From: a candidate division WWE3 bacterium
Lineage (GTDB): Bacteria > Patescibacteriota > WWE3 > 2-01-FULL-39-13
DNA length: 16,255 bases
Assembly: GCA_027002375.1 (NCBI GenBank)
Contig: JALWZX010000049.1
Coordinates: forward strand, 1 to 16,255
Direction: 5' to 3'
Of this stretch, positions 14,488 through 16,255 are shown piece by piece. How positions within the stretch are numbered: the stretch's first letter is position 1; every line of letters begins with the position of its first letter. The notes under the pieces are model-generated. The model was not told the DNA's origin. It worked only from the letters and a program-made list of their open reading frames with translations, and made no database searches. The position numbers and the translations under genes are program-made.

Positions 14488-14504
14488 AATTTGTTGCAAA
14501 ACAA

Positions 14505-14533
14505 ATCATACATTATGAATGGGTAATTGTGAA
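14505..14533 (-). promoter_or_regulatory. promoter of the M23 peptidase gene
   Basis: On the minus strand TTCACA (14528-14533, five of six matches to TTGACA) is 17 bases from TATGAT (14505-14510, five of six). Transcription would begin near 14498, giving a leader of about 11 bases before the ATG at 14487. The promoter starts where the hairpin after rho ends, so the two elements are packed end to end. Confidence 0.6.
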
Positions 14534-14573
14534 TGAGAAGAAGCCACGACCGTGCCGGTCGTGGCTTCTCATT
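14532..14573 (-). terminator. strong hairpin after rho, likely intrinsic terminator
   Basis: A perfect 13-base-pair GC-rich stem (14540-14552 with 14556-14568) has a three-base loop. Beyond a three-base bulge (AAG) the arms continue with AATGAG pairing to CTCATT. It is the most stable inverted repeat I found in the window and lies 77 bases after the rho stop. On the minus strand the 3' arm ends CTTCTTCTCATT, so there is no clean T run. It may stop transcription less by the classical route than by stabilising or blocking the 3' end. Confidence 0.65.
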
Positions 14574-14649
14574 AATCAGCATAAAACAGACTATCGTTAC
14601 ATGTTACATAAAATGTTCAATCAACAAATGCATTAATCTTACACTAACA

Positions 14650-16002
14650 TTAAATAGTACCGTTAGATAAAGAATCTAAGAATTCATCGTTAGACTTTGT
14701 CTTTTTAAGTCTATCGATAACAATCTGTGTAGCTTCTTTGTCGTCTAATAGATCGATCATTCTTCTTAATGTTAAGACCCTTTCAGCTTCTTTTGGTGTA
14801 TATAAAAGCTCCTCATGCCTGGTCATTGATCTTTTAATATCAAATGCCGGGTAGATTCTTCTTTCTGCTAAGGATCTATCTAGAAATAACTCCATGTTAC
14901 CGGTACCTTTGAATTCCTCAAAAATAACATCATCCATTTTACTACCTGTATCTACCAATGCAGTAGCTACAATTGTTAAAGACCCAGCATCTTCAAAATT
15001 TCTTGCGGCTCCGAAAAATTTCTTTGGTGGGTACAGTGCAGCTGGGTCAAAACCACCAGTTAATGTTCTACCGCTTGGTGTTTCTACTAGGTTATATGCT
15101 CTAGCAAGTCTAGTTATGGAATCCATTAAAATCACAACATCATCACCTTTCTCAGCTAACCTTTTTGCCCTTTCTAACGCATTTTCTGCTACTTCTACCT
15201 GTTTCGCAGCTGACTCATCAAAATTACTTGCATACACTTCGCCTTTAACAGATCGTTGCATTTCTGTAACTTCTTCAGGTCTTTCACCAATTAAAACAAC
15301 CATTAAGTTTAATTCTGGGTGATTTTCTGCCAAACCTCTCGCAATATCTTGCAATAACCATGTTTTACCAGCTTTAGGAGGTGCTACAATCATTGCCCTT
15401 TGTCCTTTACCTACCGGTGTCAACAAATCTATTATTCTAGTTGTTAGTATTTCAGGTTTCGTTTCTAATCTTAACCGTTCATTAGGGTGTATTGCAGTCA
15501 AACTTTCAAATTTAGGTCTTTTTCTAGCTTCTTCAGCGTCAATACCTTCAACTTTTTCAACTTTCAATAACGATAGGTACCTTTCACCCTCTTTTGGAGA
15601 TCTTGCAATACCTTCAACTCGATCACCTTTTCTTAACCCAAATTTATTAATTTGAGTTGTTGCGATATATACATCTTTTGGTAAACCCTCTACAGCTTTT
15701 TCTTGTCTAATAATTCCATAATCCGGTCTTACTTCTAAAACTCCATCAACTTTGTAGGTTTTTTCTGTTTCTTTTACACGTTGAGCCGCTCTTGATATTT
15801 GAGATGATTCGTTACTAGAATTCGAAGATACAAATTTAGTACTTTTTGCAGTAGTAGACGTTGTAGTACCTGCAGAATCATCATCTGTTTTTTTTGTACT
15901 TGTCTTTGTGGAATTCGAACTTTTCGAGGACACACTATTTTTAACTAAGTCGTTATAATCGACGACATCTTTGGTAACATCTTTTACCGATTTTTTTGGC
16001 AT
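14650..16002 (-). CDS. rho: transcription termination factor Rho
   Basis: RNA-dependent hexameric ATPase that ends transcription; 450 residues. An S1/OB-like RNA-binding domain (about 84-155) contains VDGVLEVRPDYGIIR. The RecA-like motor has Walker A APPKAGKT (207-214), LIGERPEEVTEM (237-248), Walker B VVILMDSITRLARAYN (289-304) and the R-loop region FKGTGNMEL (364-372). FFGAARNFEDAGSLTI (329-344) is diagnostic. The usual N-terminal helical Rho_N domain is not recognisable. In its place is a stretch rich in Ser, Thr and Lys (about 20-75), probably disordered. No recognisable Shine-Dalgarno sequence lies at the right distance; an AGG four bases before the ATG is too close. The long structured region upstream may be its leader. 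Confidence 0.97.
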   Translation of the reverse strand: MPKKSVKDVTKDVVDYNDLVKNSVSSKSSNSTKTSTKKTDDDSAGTTTSTTAKSTKFVSSNSSNESSQISRAAQRVKETEKTYKVDGVLEVRPDYGIIRQEKAVEGLPKDVYIATTQINKFGLRKGDRVEGIARSPKEGERYLSLLKVEKVEGIDAEEARKRPKFESLTAIHPNERLRLETKPEILTTRIIDLLTPVGKGQRAMIVAPPKAGKTWLLQDIARGLAENHPELNLMVVLIGERPEEVTEMQRSVKGEVYASNFDESAAKQVEVAENALERAKRLAEKGDDVVILMDSITRLARAYNLVETPSGRTLTGGFDPAALYPPKKFFGAARNFEDAGSLTIVATALVDTGSKMDDVIFEEFKGTGNMELFLDRSLAERRIYPAFDIKRSMTRHEELLYTPKEAERVLTLRRMIDLLDDKEATQIVIDRLKKTKSNDEFLDSLSNGTI

Positions 16003-16255
16003 AACCTAAAATGAGATTGAAACAACCGAAAACTTTTTCGCCTATTTCTAAAAATAAAATACTTAAATTAACCTACTGGTTAAATTCACCGAAGCTATTT
16101 AATGGCTTCGAATTAACATTCAAACTAATAAATTAAGGGTCTAGGGTACTTTAGAAACAATCTAAAGTGGTCGTCTCCCCAACTCTTTCAAAAGTAACAC
16201 ATAAATATTATCACGTCGATGATTGAATCGCCACTGCGACTCTTTAAGAAAAAGC
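16003..16255 (-). other. rho upstream region with three stem-loops, open at the window edge
   Basis: No gene is seen in these 253 bases. Three inverted repeats lie in it. CGAAGC/GCTTCG (16090-16110) has a nine-base loop on the minus strand. ACTTTAGA/TCTAAAGT (16148-16168) has a five-base loop. GAGTCGC/GCGATTC (16225-16242 read on the minus strand) has a four-base loop and is better paired as minus-strand RNA through a G-U pair. The last may belong to whatever lies upstream. No confident promoter was found, so the rho transcript start is uncertain. Regulation of rho through its leader is known in some bacteria and would fit, but it is not shown here. Confidence 0.4.

Noticed and set aside
1..16255. 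Genetic code 25 (TGA as glycine), as in some CPR lineages
   Set aside because: All nine intact genes read through fully with the standard code and need no in-frame TGA; glycine uses GGN codons. The lack of TGA stops is too few cases to mean recoding.
16180..16255. A tRNA-like gene at the right edge
   Set aside because: A hairpin and a TTCAATC word are present, but no acceptor stem, anticodon arm or proper T arm could be assembled.
1..16255. CRISPR array, prophage or intact insertion sequence
   Set aside because: No regularly repeated spacer units, phage genes or complete transposase were found; the only repeats are the three diverged intergenic copies and the leuS low-complexity stretch.

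Overview
The window is AT-rich, single-copy-looking bacterial chromosome using the standard bacterial code: TAA and TAG stops only among the nine intact genes, tryptophan as TGG, and no in-frame TGA needed anywhere. Compact gene packing, a ComEC split into two proteins, an adenylate-kinase-like protein with an unusual P-loop, a Rho without the usual N-terminal helical domain and an O-antigen-ligase/TPR fusion all suggest a member of the Candidate Phyla Radiation (Patescibacteria). That placement is an inference from protein character, not a phylogeny.

Layout. Bases 1-311 hold a possible tail of an unrecognised gene and a diverged copy of a short repeat. At 312-1397 (+) lies an adenylate-kinase-like nucleotide kinase. 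At 1605-2513 (-) lies a membrane-anchored calcineurin-like phosphoesterase with altered active-site motifs. A gene-free, hairpin-rich stretch (2514-2960) follows. Next come three minus-strand genes, read from right to left: leuS (8581-5726), the ComEC membrane channel (5637-4171) and a separate ComEC-type metallo-beta-lactamase protein (4181-2961), the last two overlapping by 11 bases. A divergent promoter region separates leuS from a DedA-family gene (8674-9298, +) that is broken by one frameshift. obg (9386-10540, +) converges, with only two bases between stop codons, on an O-antigen-ligase-like protein with TPRs (12951-10543, -). Upstream of that on the same strand are a LysM/M23 peptidoglycan hydrolase (14487-13090), a strong hairpin, and rho (16002-14650) with a structured upstream region reaching the window edge.

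How the genes fit together. leuS, obg and rho are core functions (translation, ribosome assembly GTPase, transcription termination). The M23 peptidase and the O-antigen-ligase-like protein both act at the cell envelope and are adjacent and co-oriented. The two ComEC halves together would make the DNA-uptake channel and its associated metallohydrolase.

The most notable signals are: (1) several genes whose -10 box ends only 6-7 bases before the ATG, implying leaderless mRNAs and fixing the kinase start at 312; (2) a family of diverged intergenic repeats (three copies) around the kinase and phosphoesterase genes; (3) a Ser/Asn/Asp-rich insertion of about 85 residues in the LeuRS anticodon-binding region, with smaller acidic insertions elsewhere; (4) the frameshifted dedA; and (5) a run of regularly spaced stem-loops at 2604-2827 that no gene explains.
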